From assembly GCA_022827185.1 (NCBI GenBank), contig JAJDTM010000055.1, positions 1 through 64,000 of the forward strand: 64,000 bases of DNA. The letters run 5' to 3'. This DNA comes from Candidatus Poribacteria bacterium. GTDB lineage: Bacteria > Poribacteria > WGA-4E > WGA-3G. The notes under the pieces are model-generated. The model did no database searches. It was not told where the DNA came from and was given only the letters and a program-made list of their open reading frames with translations. Positions 28,905 through 38,460 of the stretch are shown in pieces. The translations under genes and the position numbers were made by a program. Every line of letters begins with the position of its first letter. The stretch's first letter is position 1.

Positions 28905-30179
28905 ATGTCTGAGACGACACTTTTTGATGTCTCGTATGAACAACGGAAAAAACCGCTGCTAACCCAAACATTAGAACGGCTGCATCCCATTTATAGTAAA
29001 TCGGAGCTGGACTTTCTACGTATCGACAGTATGAGCCGTGAAGGGTTAGCACAACGTTCTGGGCGCGGGTTTGTGAATCGGGATATCCTTGAAACTGTAC
29101 TCGGCAATTTGTTGGAATGTGTCGCACCCGGATCACACAATGCACCGCATCTCGAGCACCAAAAACGCGAACTCTCGGAAGCAATCGAAGAGGTAGCAGA
29201 CCAACTCTATGCAATGGTAGCACAATCCTTTTTGGCTGTTAAAGACGAAACACCACTGGATACCGCACTTGAAACCGCTTTCTCACTCCTCTGGGAACTG
29301 CCACGATTTAAAAGTCGCGCACTCTGGAATCGCTTCGCCTCTCTCAAAGACCCGGCTGTCTGGGATGCATACCTGCTCCACACCGGTATCTCACGAGAAA
29401 AACTCGCAGCCATTGATTTCCGATCCCAAATTGACACCGCAATTCAGGAACGCACCTTTGAACCGTATCAAGACTTTCTCGGTACTTTGAATCTTGCCGC
29501 CGTCATGGATTATCAGCTCCAGTTAGTCGGAAGCACATACCCGGGGTGGCGCGTCCTCTTTTACCACGATGTCGCGCACGCACTGACACGCAGCGAACCC
29601 CCTGAAGAGAGTCCTGATATTCATAGAGTTCCTGTCCCTTTGTTACCGCGTGCTATTTCCGAACTCGCTGGACGCTACTATCAAGCCGATTTGCATCCCG
29701 AAACGCAGATTGGAGATGCCAATTTCCTTGAACATCCACATCGCGGCGTAACCACTGGGCAAACAGGGATTATCGGTTCTGGATGCGTCATCTATCCGAG
29801 CACATTCGGCGGATTGAGCGTCAAAGTCAAGCAACGGCACCCCGTCATCGGCGACTTTGTTGAGATCGGCACCGACACCAGTCTCCTCGGTCCGGTTCAA
29901 ATTGCTGACCATACGACTATCGGGACAAACACCGAAATTTACGGATTTGTAGAAATTGATCAAAGTTGTCGCATTGGTTCATCAGTTGTTATTGGAACTA
30001 TTCGGGGGGCTGCAGAGCATCCAGGGAGAATTATGATTGGAGATGAGGTGCGCATTGGTGATGGTACTGTCATTGAAAATACATCTGAAATGGATCTGAT
30101 TATACCGACCCGCGCACAGATTCCCGCTCGAAGCCACGTCGCAAACGACGGGTTCGGGTTCCCACGATACATTACATGA
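28905..30179 (+). CDS. Serine O-acetyltransferase-like (CysE family) with left-handed beta-helix
   Basis: ADLHPETQIGDANFLEHPHRGVTTGQTGIIGSGCVIYPSTFGGLSV..HPVIGDFVEIGTDTSLLGPVQIADHTTIGTNTEI hexapeptide pattern. Confidence 0.82.
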   Translation: MSETTLFDVSYEQRKKPLLTQTLERLHPIYSKSELDFLRIDSMSREGLAQRSGRGFVNRDILETVLGNLLECVAPGSHNAPHLEHQKRELSEAIEEVADQLYAMVAQSFLAVKDETPLDTALETAFSLLWELPRFKSRALWNRFASLKDPAVWDAYLLHTGISREKLAAIDFRSQIDTAIQERTFEPYQDFLGTLNLAAVMDYQLQLVGSTYPGWRVLFYHDVAHALTRSEPPEESPDIHRVPVPLLPRAISELAGRYYQADLHPETQIGDANFLEHPHRGVTTGQTGIIGSGCVIYPSTFGGLSVKVKQRHPVIGDFVEIGTDTSLLGPVQIADHTTIGTNTEIYGFVEIDQSCRIGSSVVIGTIRGAAEHPGRIMIGDEVRIGDGTVIENTSEMDLIIPTRAQIPARSHVANDGFGFPRYIT

Positions 30180-30305
30180 GAAATAGTTAAGAAGTTATCA
30201 GTGATCGGTTGAGAGGGCTATTTGATGCATGAAGTCTTTTTCTTAACTGAAAACTGAAAACTGAAAGATTTTTCGCAGAAAAATCGTACTGAAAACTGCT
30301 AAAAA

Positions 30306-31916
30306 ATGAAAAAAATACAACGCGCGCTTATCAGCGTCTACGACAAAACTGACCTCTTAGATATAGCCAACGTCCTCGCACAACACGGCGTAGAGATCCT
30401 CTCCACCGGCGGGACAGCCCGACACCTCCGAGACGCTGGTATTGACATCATTGATGTCTCCGACTATACCGGCTTTCCTGAAATGCTGGAGGGTCGCGTC
30501 AAAACCCTCCATCCGAAGATCCATGGCGGTCTTCTCGCCGAATGGGATAATACGGAACACAGCGCACAAGCAGAAGCACACGGTATAAATGCCATTGATA
30601 TGGTGATATGCAACCTATATCCGTTTGAAGCAACCGTCGCTAAGCCGGACGTAACGCTCCCTGAAGCGATTGAGAACATCGACATCGGCGGTCCGACGAT
30701 GATTCGTGCTGCCGCGAAAAATTACCGACATGTCGCTGTCCTCACGGATGCAAGCCAATACCCACAAATTATCGCCGACTTGGAGGCTAACGATTGTTGT
30801 CTGTCAGAAGAACAGCGATTTGAATTGGCAAAAGCAGCGTTTGCGCATACCGCACACTACGACACCGCAATCGCTACCTATCTCACCGACGATGATTCCC
30901 CCCTGATAAGGGGGGTTAGGGGGGTTGATAAAGCAGAGGACTCCGAAGCAAACGAATTCGCCAACAACCTAACACTCCATTTCAAGAAAGAGCGGACGCT
31001 CCGCTACGGCGAAAACCCACACCAGCGCGCCGCTTTCTACAGAACTGAAACCACGCCAGGACCCTCCGCAGCGTGGGCAAACCAACGCAGCGGGCAACCG
31101 CTCTCCTTCAATAATCTCCTCGATTTAGAAGCCGCTTTAGAGATCGTCAAGGACTTTCAGACCCCCGCGTGTGCCATCATCAAACACAACAACCCGTGTG
31201 GACTCGCGACAGCTGACAACTTAAAAGATGCCTTCACAAATGCATTGGAATGTGATCGCACCTCTGCCTTCGGCTCGATTGTCGGGTTAAACCGTAAAGT
31301 GACGATCCAGACCGCAAACACGATCCGCGAGGCAGCACAGGCAGGCGTAAAGATTGACGCAATTATCGCACCGAGTTATACCGATAAGGCGTTGCGTGCG
31401 TTGTCCCGTGTCAAACGCCGTCCTATCCTTGAAGCAGGTTCGCTTTCAGATGCAGGACCTGTCTTACAAGTTCGCAACATCACTGGCGGTGTACTCGTCC
31501 AAGACCCAGATGTCCACGAGCTGAATGCCGATGCATTAGAGGTCGCTACGCAGCGGGCACCCACAGACCCAGAGATAGAATCTCTGTTGTTCGCGTGGAA
31601 AGCGTGCAAACACGTCAAATCCAACTGTATCCTGTTGGCGAACGGCACGCAGAGCGTCGGGATCGGTGCAGGGCAGATGAGCCGCGTGGATGCTGCTATT
31701 ATCGCCATACGGAAGGCAGGCGAAAAAGCGAAAGGCGCGGTGTTAGCCTCGGATGCCTATTTCCCGTTCCCCGATGGTGTCGAAATTGCCGGTGAAGCAG
31801 GCATCAGTGCGATTATCCAGCCCGGCGGTTCCGTCAACGACGCACCTGTAATTGAAACAGCAGACGCTTACGGCATAGCAATGGTACTGACAGGCGTACG
31901 CCATTTCCGGCATTAA
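30306..31916 (+). CDS. purH: Bifunctional AICAR formyltransferase/IMP cyclohydrolase
   Basis: RALISVYDKTDLLDIANVLAQHGVEILSTGGTARHL, LRYGENPHQRAAFY, FNNLLDLEAALEIVKDF, KHNNPCGLA. Confidence 0.96.
   Translation: MKKIQRALISVYDKTDLLDIANVLAQHGVEILSTGGTARHLRDAGIDIIDVSDYTGFPEMLEGRVKTLHPKIHGGLLAEWDNTEHSAQAEAHGINAIDMVICNLYPFEATVAKPDVTLPEAIENIDIGGPTMIRAAAKNYRHVAVLTDASQYPQIIADLEANDCCLSEEQRFELAKAAFAHTAHYDTAIATYLTDDDSPLIRGVRGVDKAEDSEANEFANNLTLHFKKERTLRYGENPHQRAAFYRTETTPGPSAAWANQRSGQPLSFNNLLDLEAALEIVKDFQTPACAIIKHNNPCGLATADNLKDAFTNALECDRTSAFGSIVGLNRKVTIQTANTIREAAQAGVKIDAIIAPSYTDKALRALSRVKRRPILEAGSLSDAGPVLQVRNITGGVLVQDPDVHELNADALEVATQRAPTDPEIESLLFAWKACKHVKSNCILLANGTQSVGIGAGQMSRVDAAIIAIRKAGEKAKGAVLASDAYFPFPDGVEIAGEAGISAIIQPGGSVNDAPVIETADAYGIAMVLTGVRHFRH
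30896..30930. repeat. Family A repeat core inserted in frame in purH
   Basis: TTCCCCCCTGATAAGGGGGGTTAGGGGGGTTGATA, translated SPLIRGVRGVDK. Confidence 0.75.
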
Positions 31917-31998
31917 GATCAATTGTTAACAGTTGGAACATTAGGGGCAACGAGAGAACTGTATATGAATATGGATGCCTAACTTGAGGTAAGATATA

Positions 31999-32511
31999 GT
32001 GAATTTAGCAGCAGTTTGGGACCGGGTGTTAAAGGACACCTCTGTTGAGCATTCCTCTATACACGGTCCCGATCATTGGGCACGCGTTGAGAGGAATGGG
32101 CTTTACGTAGCACAGAAAACAGGGGCGAATCAAACGATCGTGCAGCTGTTCGCAGTATTCCATGACTGCATGCGTGAGAACGATCATATTGATCCCGGTC
32201 ATGGACGTAGAGGTGCTGAATATGCCGTTCAAATTAAAGATGAACTCATCAATATTCCCTCGGACGACTTTGATAAATTCTACTATGCATGTGAATGGCA
32301 CACGGATGAGATAACGACGGATGATGTTACGATCGCAGCATGCTGGGATGCCGATCGATTGGATTTGGGTCGAGTCGGATTTATATTGGACCCTCTATAC
32401 ATGAATTCCGAACCCGCCCAAGAAATAGCCAAACGCGATGATATTAGTGTGTTGGATCGCGTTACGGTAAGGAATTGGAAGAAATTAGTTTGCAGGTCAA
32501 ATGTACGCTGA
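31999..32511 (+). CDS. HD-domain phosphohydrolase-like protein
   Basis: SSIHGPDHWARVERNG...FAVFHDCMRENDHIDPGHGRRGAEYA...CWDADRLDLGRVG; GTG start. Confidence 0.65.
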   Translation: MNLAAVWDRVLKDTSVEHSSIHGPDHWARVERNGLYVAQKTGANQTIVQLFAVFHDCMRENDHIDPGHGRRGAEYAVQIKDELINIPSDDFDKFYYACEWHTDEITTDDVTIAACWDADRLDLGRVGFILDPLYMNSEPAQEIAKRDDISVLDRVTVRNWKKLVCRSNVR

Positions 32512-32642
32512 TTCTCACAGACTATAAAAGAGGAGACAGATATTTTCTGTTTCTTTCAATTGACAAACTGGACATTCGACGATTTTTGTGATATTCTGTG
32601 CCAAGAAAAATACGACAATTTATCTCAACTTTTGGGAATAAT

Positions 32643-32888
32643 ATGACTGAAAGTGCAAAGTACATCAAAATCGTTGAATGGTCGGACGAAGACGAATGCT
32701 TCATCGGATATTGCCCCGGGATCATCGGTCCGTGTGCCCATGGTCCTGATGAAGTCAAGGTCTATCGGCAGTTATGTGAGATTGTTGAGGAGTGGATAGA
32801 AATTTTTCATCGCGACAATGAGGCACTTCCACCGCCGACCATCGGTAAAAACCTGACGGAATTTTTGAACGGTACGGGTAATTACTAA
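32643..32888 (+). CDS. HicB-like protein (possible antitoxin-like)
   Basis: KYIKIVEWSDEDECFIGYCPGIIGPCAHGPDEVKVYRQLCEIVEEWIE; start at 32643 more likely than 32598. Confidence 0.6.
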   Translation: MTESAKYIKIVEWSDEDECFIGYCPGIIGPCAHGPDEVKVYRQLCEIVEEWIEIFHRDNEALPPPTIGKNLTEFLNGTGNY

Positions 32889-32898
32889 GGAGCAACAC

Positions 32899-33204
32899 AT
32901 GAAAACGTATACATTTCAGGTTGTCATAGAAGAGGACGAGTGGCTTGACGAGCGAATTAAGGACCCTGTTTGGCGGGCATATATTCCCGAACTGGTGCAT
33001 AAAGGTGCTTCAAGTTGGGGGTATACGCAAAAAGAGGCTCTACAAAGTTTGCAAGACGCGGTGGACCTTCTCTTTGAATACCTCTCAGAGCAGGGAGAAG
33101 AAATCGATCTCGATTCGCTCTTGCGGCATCAGGAAGAAGGTTCTTCTGAATCTTGTTCTCAAATTCAGGTCAGTGATGTACCTTTAATTACTGTAACAAT
33201 CTAA
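32899..33204 (+). CDS. hicB: HicB-family antitoxin-like protein
   Basis: MKTYTFQVVIEEDEW...RAYIPELVHKGASSWGYTQKEALQSLQDAVDLLFEYL; directly upstream of hicA. Confidence 0.65.
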   Translation: MKTYTFQVVIEEDEWLDERIKDPVWRAYIPELVHKGASSWGYTQKEALQSLQDAVDLLFEYLSEQGEEIDLDSLLRHQEEGSSESCSQIQVSDVPLITVTI

Positions 33205-33205
33205 T

Positions 33206-33454
33206 ATGGCTATCAATTACAGTCGGTTACGTTCACTCAGAGCACGAAAATTGATACGCGCTTTAAAACAAGATGGATTTTACGAATTCAGAAGAAAAGG
33301 GGCCCTCCGCTTTTTTGCGCATCCAGATGGACGAACAATAACCATCCATCTCCACAACATGGGACAAACTTTTGCCGTTGGTACACTTAAAGCTATCATT
33401 GAAGAACAAGCAGAGTGGACAGAGACAGATCTTGAACGTCTTGGGATTCTTTAG
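33206..33454 (+). CDS. hicA: HicA-family toxin
   Basis: RARKLIRALKQDGFYEFRRKGALRFFAHPDGRTITIHLHNMGQTFAVGTLKAIIEEQAEWTETDLERL. Confidence 0.82.
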   Translation: MAINYSRLRSLRARKLIRALKQDGFYEFRRKGALRFFAHPDGRTITIHLHNMGQTFAVGTLKAIIEEQAEWTETDLERLGIL

Positions 33455-33508
33455 CCAACTTCCGTTTTAGTTGAACAGTAAACTCTTATAAGTAATTGGA
33501 AATTGTCA

Positions 33509-34663
33509 ATGATATTAACACTCCCACCCACAATAATCACAGGCGCAGGTGCCTCCGAGAACGTCGGTGAGCAGGCGAAACGACTCGGGGCAACAAACGC
33601 ACTCATCGTGACCGATCCGGGTATCGCCAAAATCGGATATGCCGATAAGATTGCACAAAATTTACATGCCGCTGGCATCAGTAGCACCTGCTTCTCTGAT
33701 GTCACACCCGATCCAACTTTACAAAACGTGCAAGACGGACGCAAGCAATACACTGACGAAGCCTGCGATGTCATTGTAAGTATCGGTGGTGGCAGCGCGA
33801 TTGACTGCGGAAAAGGCATCGCCATGAAACTGACAAACAGTGGCGATTTTGCCGATTACATGGGCGTGGATAAAATCCCGAATCCAGGAGCACCCCTTAT
33901 CGCAATACCGACGACAGGCGGCACGGGCAGCGAAGTCTCCAAAGTTACCGTTATTACAGATACCGAGCGGAACGTCAAGATGATGCTCAGTAGTGCCTGT
34001 CTACTGGCACACGTCGCACTGGTAGACCCGCTATTATCTCTAACAACACCGCCACACTTGACGGCAGCTGTCGGCGTTGACGCGTTGACGCACGCAATAG
34101 AGGCATACATCTCCAAACGCGCACAACCGATCACCGATGCTCTTGCACTGAAGGCGATTGAGATGATCTCAGGGTCGCTACGGCAAGCGTGGGCAGATGG
34201 CGAAAACATCACCGCACGCACGGATATGATGATCGGCGCATCTATCGCAGGGATGGCATTCAGCAATTCCTCTGTCGCTTTAGTTCACGGCATGTCCCGT
34301 CCGATCGGTGCGTATTTCCATGTCCATCACGGCCTCTCAAATTCCGTATTGTTGCGCGATGTGATGGCATTTAGCGTCGTCGGCGCGCCTGACCGCTTCG
34401 CAGATATTGCACGTGCGATGGGCGAACCGATTGATGGATTATCCCCGATGCACCAAGCGGACGCAGCCGTTTCTGCCGTAGAACGACTTGTCACCGATAT
34501 TCAGATGCCGCGACTCGGCGAAATTGATAAAATTAACAAAGAAAAATTCGAGAACGTGATTGAACAGATGGCAGCCGATGCTATTGCGAGCGGAAGTCCG
34601 GCGAACAACCCGCGGCAAGCGACTGCTAAAGAGATCGTCGCGTTGTATCGTCAGTGTTTTTAA
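33509..34663 (+). CDS. Iron-containing alcohol dehydrogenase
   Basis: SIGGGSAIDCGKGIAM, PTTGGTGSEVSKVTVITD, VDALTHAIEAYISKRAQPITDALAL. Confidence 0.92.
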   Translation: MILTLPPTIITGAGASENVGEQAKRLGATNALIVTDPGIAKIGYADKIAQNLHAAGISSTCFSDVTPDPTLQNVQDGRKQYTDEACDVIVSIGGGSAIDCGKGIAMKLTNSGDFADYMGVDKIPNPGAPLIAIPTTGGTGSEVSKVTVITDTERNVKMMLSSACLLAHVALVDPLLSLTTPPHLTAAVGVDALTHAIEAYISKRAQPITDALALKAIEMISGSLRQAWADGENITARTDMMIGASIAGMAFSNSSVALVHGMSRPIGAYFHVHHGLSNSVLLRDVMAFSVVGAPDRFADIARAMGEPIDGLSPMHQADAAVSAVERLVTDIQMPRLGEIDKINKEKFENVIEQMAADAIASGSPANNPRQATAKEIVALYRQCF

Positions 34664-34799
34664 AAGTAGTAGGCACGCTCCGTCGTGCCGTCCACGCAAA
34701 GCATGATATGCCTCGCGTAATTCTGTTGTATCGTTTAAAAGTAGTAGGCACGCTCCGTCGTGCCGTCCACGCAAAGCATGATATGCCTCGCGCAATTCT
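34642..34799 (+). repeat. Imperfect tandem duplication, ~75-83 bp unit
   Basis: GTTGTATCGT..TTTAAAAGTAGTAGGCACGCTCCGTCGTGCCGTCCACGCAAAGCATGATATGCCTCGCG[TC]AATTCT twice; contains hairpin GGCACG-CTCCGT-CGTGCC. Confidence 0.88.
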
Positions 34800-35385
34800 A
34801 AGAAAAATAACTTTAGCGTTCCTGCTATATCTGCCGCTTGCAGGATGTGAGACCTTCGATGTTCTTCTCCCTGAGAGCAGCACACCTATCTATTATGGAA
34901 CGATTGATAGCATTGATAACGTCTACGATGGCGACACGATCCAAGATGTGGCGATCCTCATCTATCCGTTTTATTCGCCAACACCCGGAATGAGCGAAGC
35001 GCAATTAACCCTCTGGCCCGGTATTGAGCGTCGCGCCGACGGAATTTATAGTGTCACTGATATCAGAATTGCGGGGATAGACACACCTGAAAAGCGTCCG
35101 ATCCGCGGTGACCGGAGCGAAGCCTCAATACAACGCGAAAAAGAACGTGCTGAAGCCGCAACGGATTTTCTCAAACAACTCCTCCTTGACAACAGCAAGG
35201 ACGACGGCACCCTCGGATTCGTGATTCAGAACCCTGAACCGGATAAATATGCGGGGCGCATCGTCGCGGATGTGATATGTTTCAAAGAAGGTGTATCTAC
35301 TGATGTCGCTGAGGCGTTACTGGAAGCAGGACACGCCGTTGTCTATGACGGCGGCACAAAAACGCACGATTGGGGCGCAGAATAG
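34783..35385 (+). CDS. Thermonuclease (SNase)-like lipoprotein
   Basis: Lipobox LPLAGC; IDNVYDGDTIQDV, IRIAGIDTPEKRP; likely start ATG 34783 lies in the second repeat unit. Confidence 0.72.
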   Translation: MPRAILRKITLAFLLYLPLAGCETFDVLLPESSTPIYYGTIDSIDNVYDGDTIQDVAILIYPFYSPTPGMSEAQLTLWPGIERRADGIYSVTDIRIAGIDTPEKRPIRGDRSEASIQREKERAEAATDFLKQLLLDNSKDDGTLGFVIQNPEPDKYAGRIVADVICFKEGVSTDVAEALLEAGHAVVYDGGTKTHDWGAE

Positions 35386-35402
35386 ACAGAAAGGAATGGC
35401 TT

Positions 35403-36362
35403 GTGAACAGACTCAAAATTGTTGTCCCGGGTGATTTACCACCACAAATTCAAGGCTCACCGCATCTCGAACGCCTGAAACCCTACGGCGATGTTGTACT
35501 CTACACCGACCGACCTGAAACTGCCGAAGAGAAAATCCGCCGTGCCGAAGATGCAGACATCCTCATCAATTCACGCGGGATCGTCAAGTGGCCCGCAGAA
35601 ATCCTACGCCAGTTGCCTAAACTTAAATTAATCTCGCTCTGCTCCATCGGCACCGATATGATTGGACTTGAGGAGGCAAAAAAGCAAGGAATTACTGTTT
35701 GCAATCAATCCGGACGCACCGCACCGGTTGTCGCGGAACACGGGTTCGGACTGATGTTCGCACTCGCCAAACGTGCAGCATTCCTCACAACTGCTATGAA
35801 GGCAGGCGGATGGCCCCGGATGGATAACATCTACCTGCAAGGCAAAACGTTGGGAATTATTGGCACCGGGCATATCGGAGCAGAGATGGCGCGTCTCGGA
35901 CGAGCCATCGGAATGAATGTTATCGCGTGGACGTATCACCCATCAGCGGCGCGTGCAGAGGCACTCGGCGTTCAGTTTGTTGATCTGGATGAACTCCTCC
36001 GTACTGCGGATGTCGTGAGTCTACATGTTAGGCTGACCGAGGAGAGTCAACACCTCATCGGTGAACGTGAACTCGGCTTAATGAAACCGGACGCACTCGT
36101 AATCAACGTTGCCCGCGGCGGTGTGATTGATACAGATGCGCTAATCCATGCATTAAACAGCGGACACCTCGGCGGTGCCGCGATTGATGTCTATGATCAG
36201 GAACCGCTCCCGGCGAACCATCCGCTCTTGGCATGTGAACAGGTGATTCTGACACCGCATTGTGCCGATATGACACCGGAAGGGGTCGAGCTGCTAAACG
36301 AGGGCGCGGTAGATAATATCATCGCTTTTCTGGAAGGGAATCCACAAAATGTTGTTGTTTGA
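35403..36362 (+). CDS. D-isomer-specific 2-hydroxyacid dehydrogenase
   Basis: GKTLGIIGTGHIGAEMARLGRAIGMNVIAW, NVARGGVIDTDALIHALNSGHLGGAAIDVYDQEPLPANHPL; GTG start at 35403. Confidence 0.9.
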   Translation: MNRLKIVVPGDLPPQIQGSPHLERLKPYGDVVLYTDRPETAEEKIRRAEDADILINSRGIVKWPAEILRQLPKLKLISLCSIGTDMIGLEEAKKQGITVCNQSGRTAPVVAEHGFGLMFALAKRAAFLTTAMKAGGWPRMDNIYLQGKTLGIIGTGHIGAEMARLGRAIGMNVIAWTYHPSAARAEALGVQFVDLDELLRTADVVSLHVRLTEESQHLIGERELGLMKPDALVINVARGGVIDTDALIHALNSGHLGGAAIDVYDQEPLPANHPLLACEQVILTPHCADMTPEGVELLNEGAVDNIIAFLEGNPQNVVV

Positions 36363-38449
36363 GGTTTTTGCTGACAATGGGAGATAATCGAACAGAAACT
36401 GCCATAGTTAAGAGTATCGGCGTTGATACCGGGGGCACTTTCACGGACATCGTGATGCGTATTGATAGCGACCTGTTCACACACAAAGTCCTATCTACAC
36501 CGCAAAATCCTGCACACGCCGTGATACAAGGCGTGAGCGAAATCTTGCGTCTGCACAACACCGATACTGTAGGGACTGGGTTACCCAGCCCCTACATCAT
36601 CCACGGATCGACAGTCGCGACGAACGCGCTCCTTGAACGCAGAGGGGCACGCATTGCGCTTGTCACAACGAAAGGTTTTGAAGACGTTTTAGAGATAGGC
36701 AGACAGGCACGTCCGAGTCTCTATGATTTCTTTGTAGAACGTCCCGCACCACTCGTCCCTACCGAAAGACGTTTCGGTATATCAGAACGGACGCTGCACA
36801 CAGGCGAAATCCAGACCGAGATTGAACCCGCCGATTTAAATACACTCGCCTCCAAACTCGCTGCGTTAGAACTTGATGCGATCGCAATCTGTTTCCTTTT
36901 CGCCTACGTCAATCCACAAAACGAACAAATTGTTGCAAAACGTCTCGCACGGATTGGGATACCGGTTTCATGTTCGCACGAGGTCCTGCCCGAATATCGT
37001 GAATACGCGCGTTTTAGTACCACCGTTGCGAATGCTTACATCCGACCTACCTTGGAACGACATCTCTCTACACTGGTAGAATCAAAACAATTCCCGAAAT
37101 CGTTCCGTCTAATGCTTTCCAACGGTGGCAGCGTTTCTGTAAGGAATTTCGAGTCAGCGGGCATCCGTACTGTTCTCTCCGGTCCCGCGGGGGGTGTCCT
37201 CGGCGCGTATCAGATCGCCAAAATTGCTGGCTACGACCAGATCATCACATTTGATATGGGCGGCACCTCAACGGATGTGAGCCTTTGTGATAACGGTATC
37301 TCGCTCACGACGGAGAGCACGATTAGCGGGCTCCCGATCAAAGTGCCACTGATTGACATCCATACTGTCGGTGCAGGCGGCGGTTCTATCGCAACTGTGG
37401 ACACGGGCGGGGCACTACGCGTTGGACCAGAAAGCGCAGGCGCAGATCCAGGCCCAATTTGCTATGGAAACAACGGGGAAGACATCACAGTAACCGACGC
37501 GAACCTCTTCTTAGGACGCATCGCTGCAACTCAGTTTTTAGGGGGTGCGATGTCCCTTGATGCCGATAAGACCAGCACCCACATTGAAAAATTTGCGGCA
37601 CAACTCGGCATCCCACCGCTACAAGCCGCGGACGGTATCCTCAAAGTCGCCAACGCAGCCATGGAACGCGCCATCAAAGTCATCTCTGTGGAACGTGGAT
37701 TTGATACCCGCGATTTCACGCTCGTCTCCTTCGGCGGTGCTGGCGGTTTACACGCCGCATTTATGGCGGAAAACCTCGGTATCGGGACAGTCCTAATTCC
37801 ACCCAACGGCGGTTTACTCTCCGCTTACGGAATGCTTTTTGCAGATGTCGTTAAGGACTATTCGCAGACGGTACTATTGAAGTTTGAAACAGGCAGTGAA
37901 GCACTCGTTGACACGTTAAACGCTGGGTTTGATGAACTCTTAACCCGTGCGGAAAATGAAATGAAGGCGGAAGGATTCACGCCAGAACAACTCAAAATTG
38001 ATCGTTCGCTTGATATGCGGTATGAGGGACAGTCTTATGAACTAAATATCCCCTATCTTACTGGAACGGGCACATCCTCACGGGAGACACAGGCACTTAT
38101 TCAGAAATTTCACGCCACACACGATCAACGGTTCGGTTACGCTCGAACCGACGCACCGGTCGAAGTCGTAAACCTACGACTTACGGCAACAGGAGAAACC
38201 AACAAGCCTGCTATCCGACCCTTGCCGCTTGCGGATGCCGATCCATCTGAAGCGTTTACCGTCCAAAATCCTGTCATCTTTGAGGGTGAAGCACTCCCAA
38301 CCGATTTCTATCGCCGCGAAACGTTGCGTCCGGGCAACCAAATCACTGGTCCCGCGATCCTAACCGAATTCAGCGCAACAACCGTAATACCCCCAAATTT
38401 CTCTGCCGTTGTTGATGCGTATCAGAATCTTATTTTGACCAGAAAATAG
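36359..38449 (+). CDS. Hydantoinase/oxoprolinase family protein (HyuA-like)
   Basis: IGVDTGGTFTDIVM, GSTVATNALLERRGARIALVTTKGFEDVLEIGRQ, TFDMGGTSTDVSL, GAGGGSIATVDTGGALRVGPESAGADPGP. Confidence 0.93.
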   Translation: MRFLLTMGDNRTETAIVKSIGVDTGGTFTDIVMRIDSDLFTHKVLSTPQNPAHAVIQGVSEILRLHNTDTVGTGLPSPYIIHGSTVATNALLERRGARIALVTTKGFEDVLEIGRQARPSLYDFFVERPAPLVPTERRFGISERTLHTGEIQTEIEPADLNTLASKLAALELDAIAICFLFAYVNPQNEQIVAKRLARIGIPVSCSHEVLPEYREYARFSTTVANAYIRPTLERHLSTLVESKQFPKSFRLMLSNGGSVSVRNFESAGIRTVLSGPAGGVLGAYQIAKIAGYDQIITFDMGGTSTDVSLCDNGISLTTESTISGLPIKVPLIDIHTVGAGGGSIATVDTGGALRVGPESAGADPGPICYGNNGEDITVTDANLFLGRIAATQFLGGAMSLDADKTSTHIEKFAAQLGIPPLQAADGILKVANAAMERAIKVISVERGFDTRDFTLVSFGGAGGLHAAFMAENLGIGTVLIPPNGGLLSAYGMLFADVVKDYSQTVLLKFETGSEALVDTLNAGFDELLTRAENEMKAEGFTPEQLKIDRSLDMRYEGQSYELNIPYLTGTGTSSRETQALIQKFHATHDQRFGYARTDAPVEVVNLRLTATGETNKPAIRPLPLADADPSEAFTVQNPVIFEGEALPTDFYRRETLRPGNQITGPAILTEFSATTVIPPNFSAVVDAYQNLILTRK

Positions 38450-38460
38450 TGGTTCCGGAA

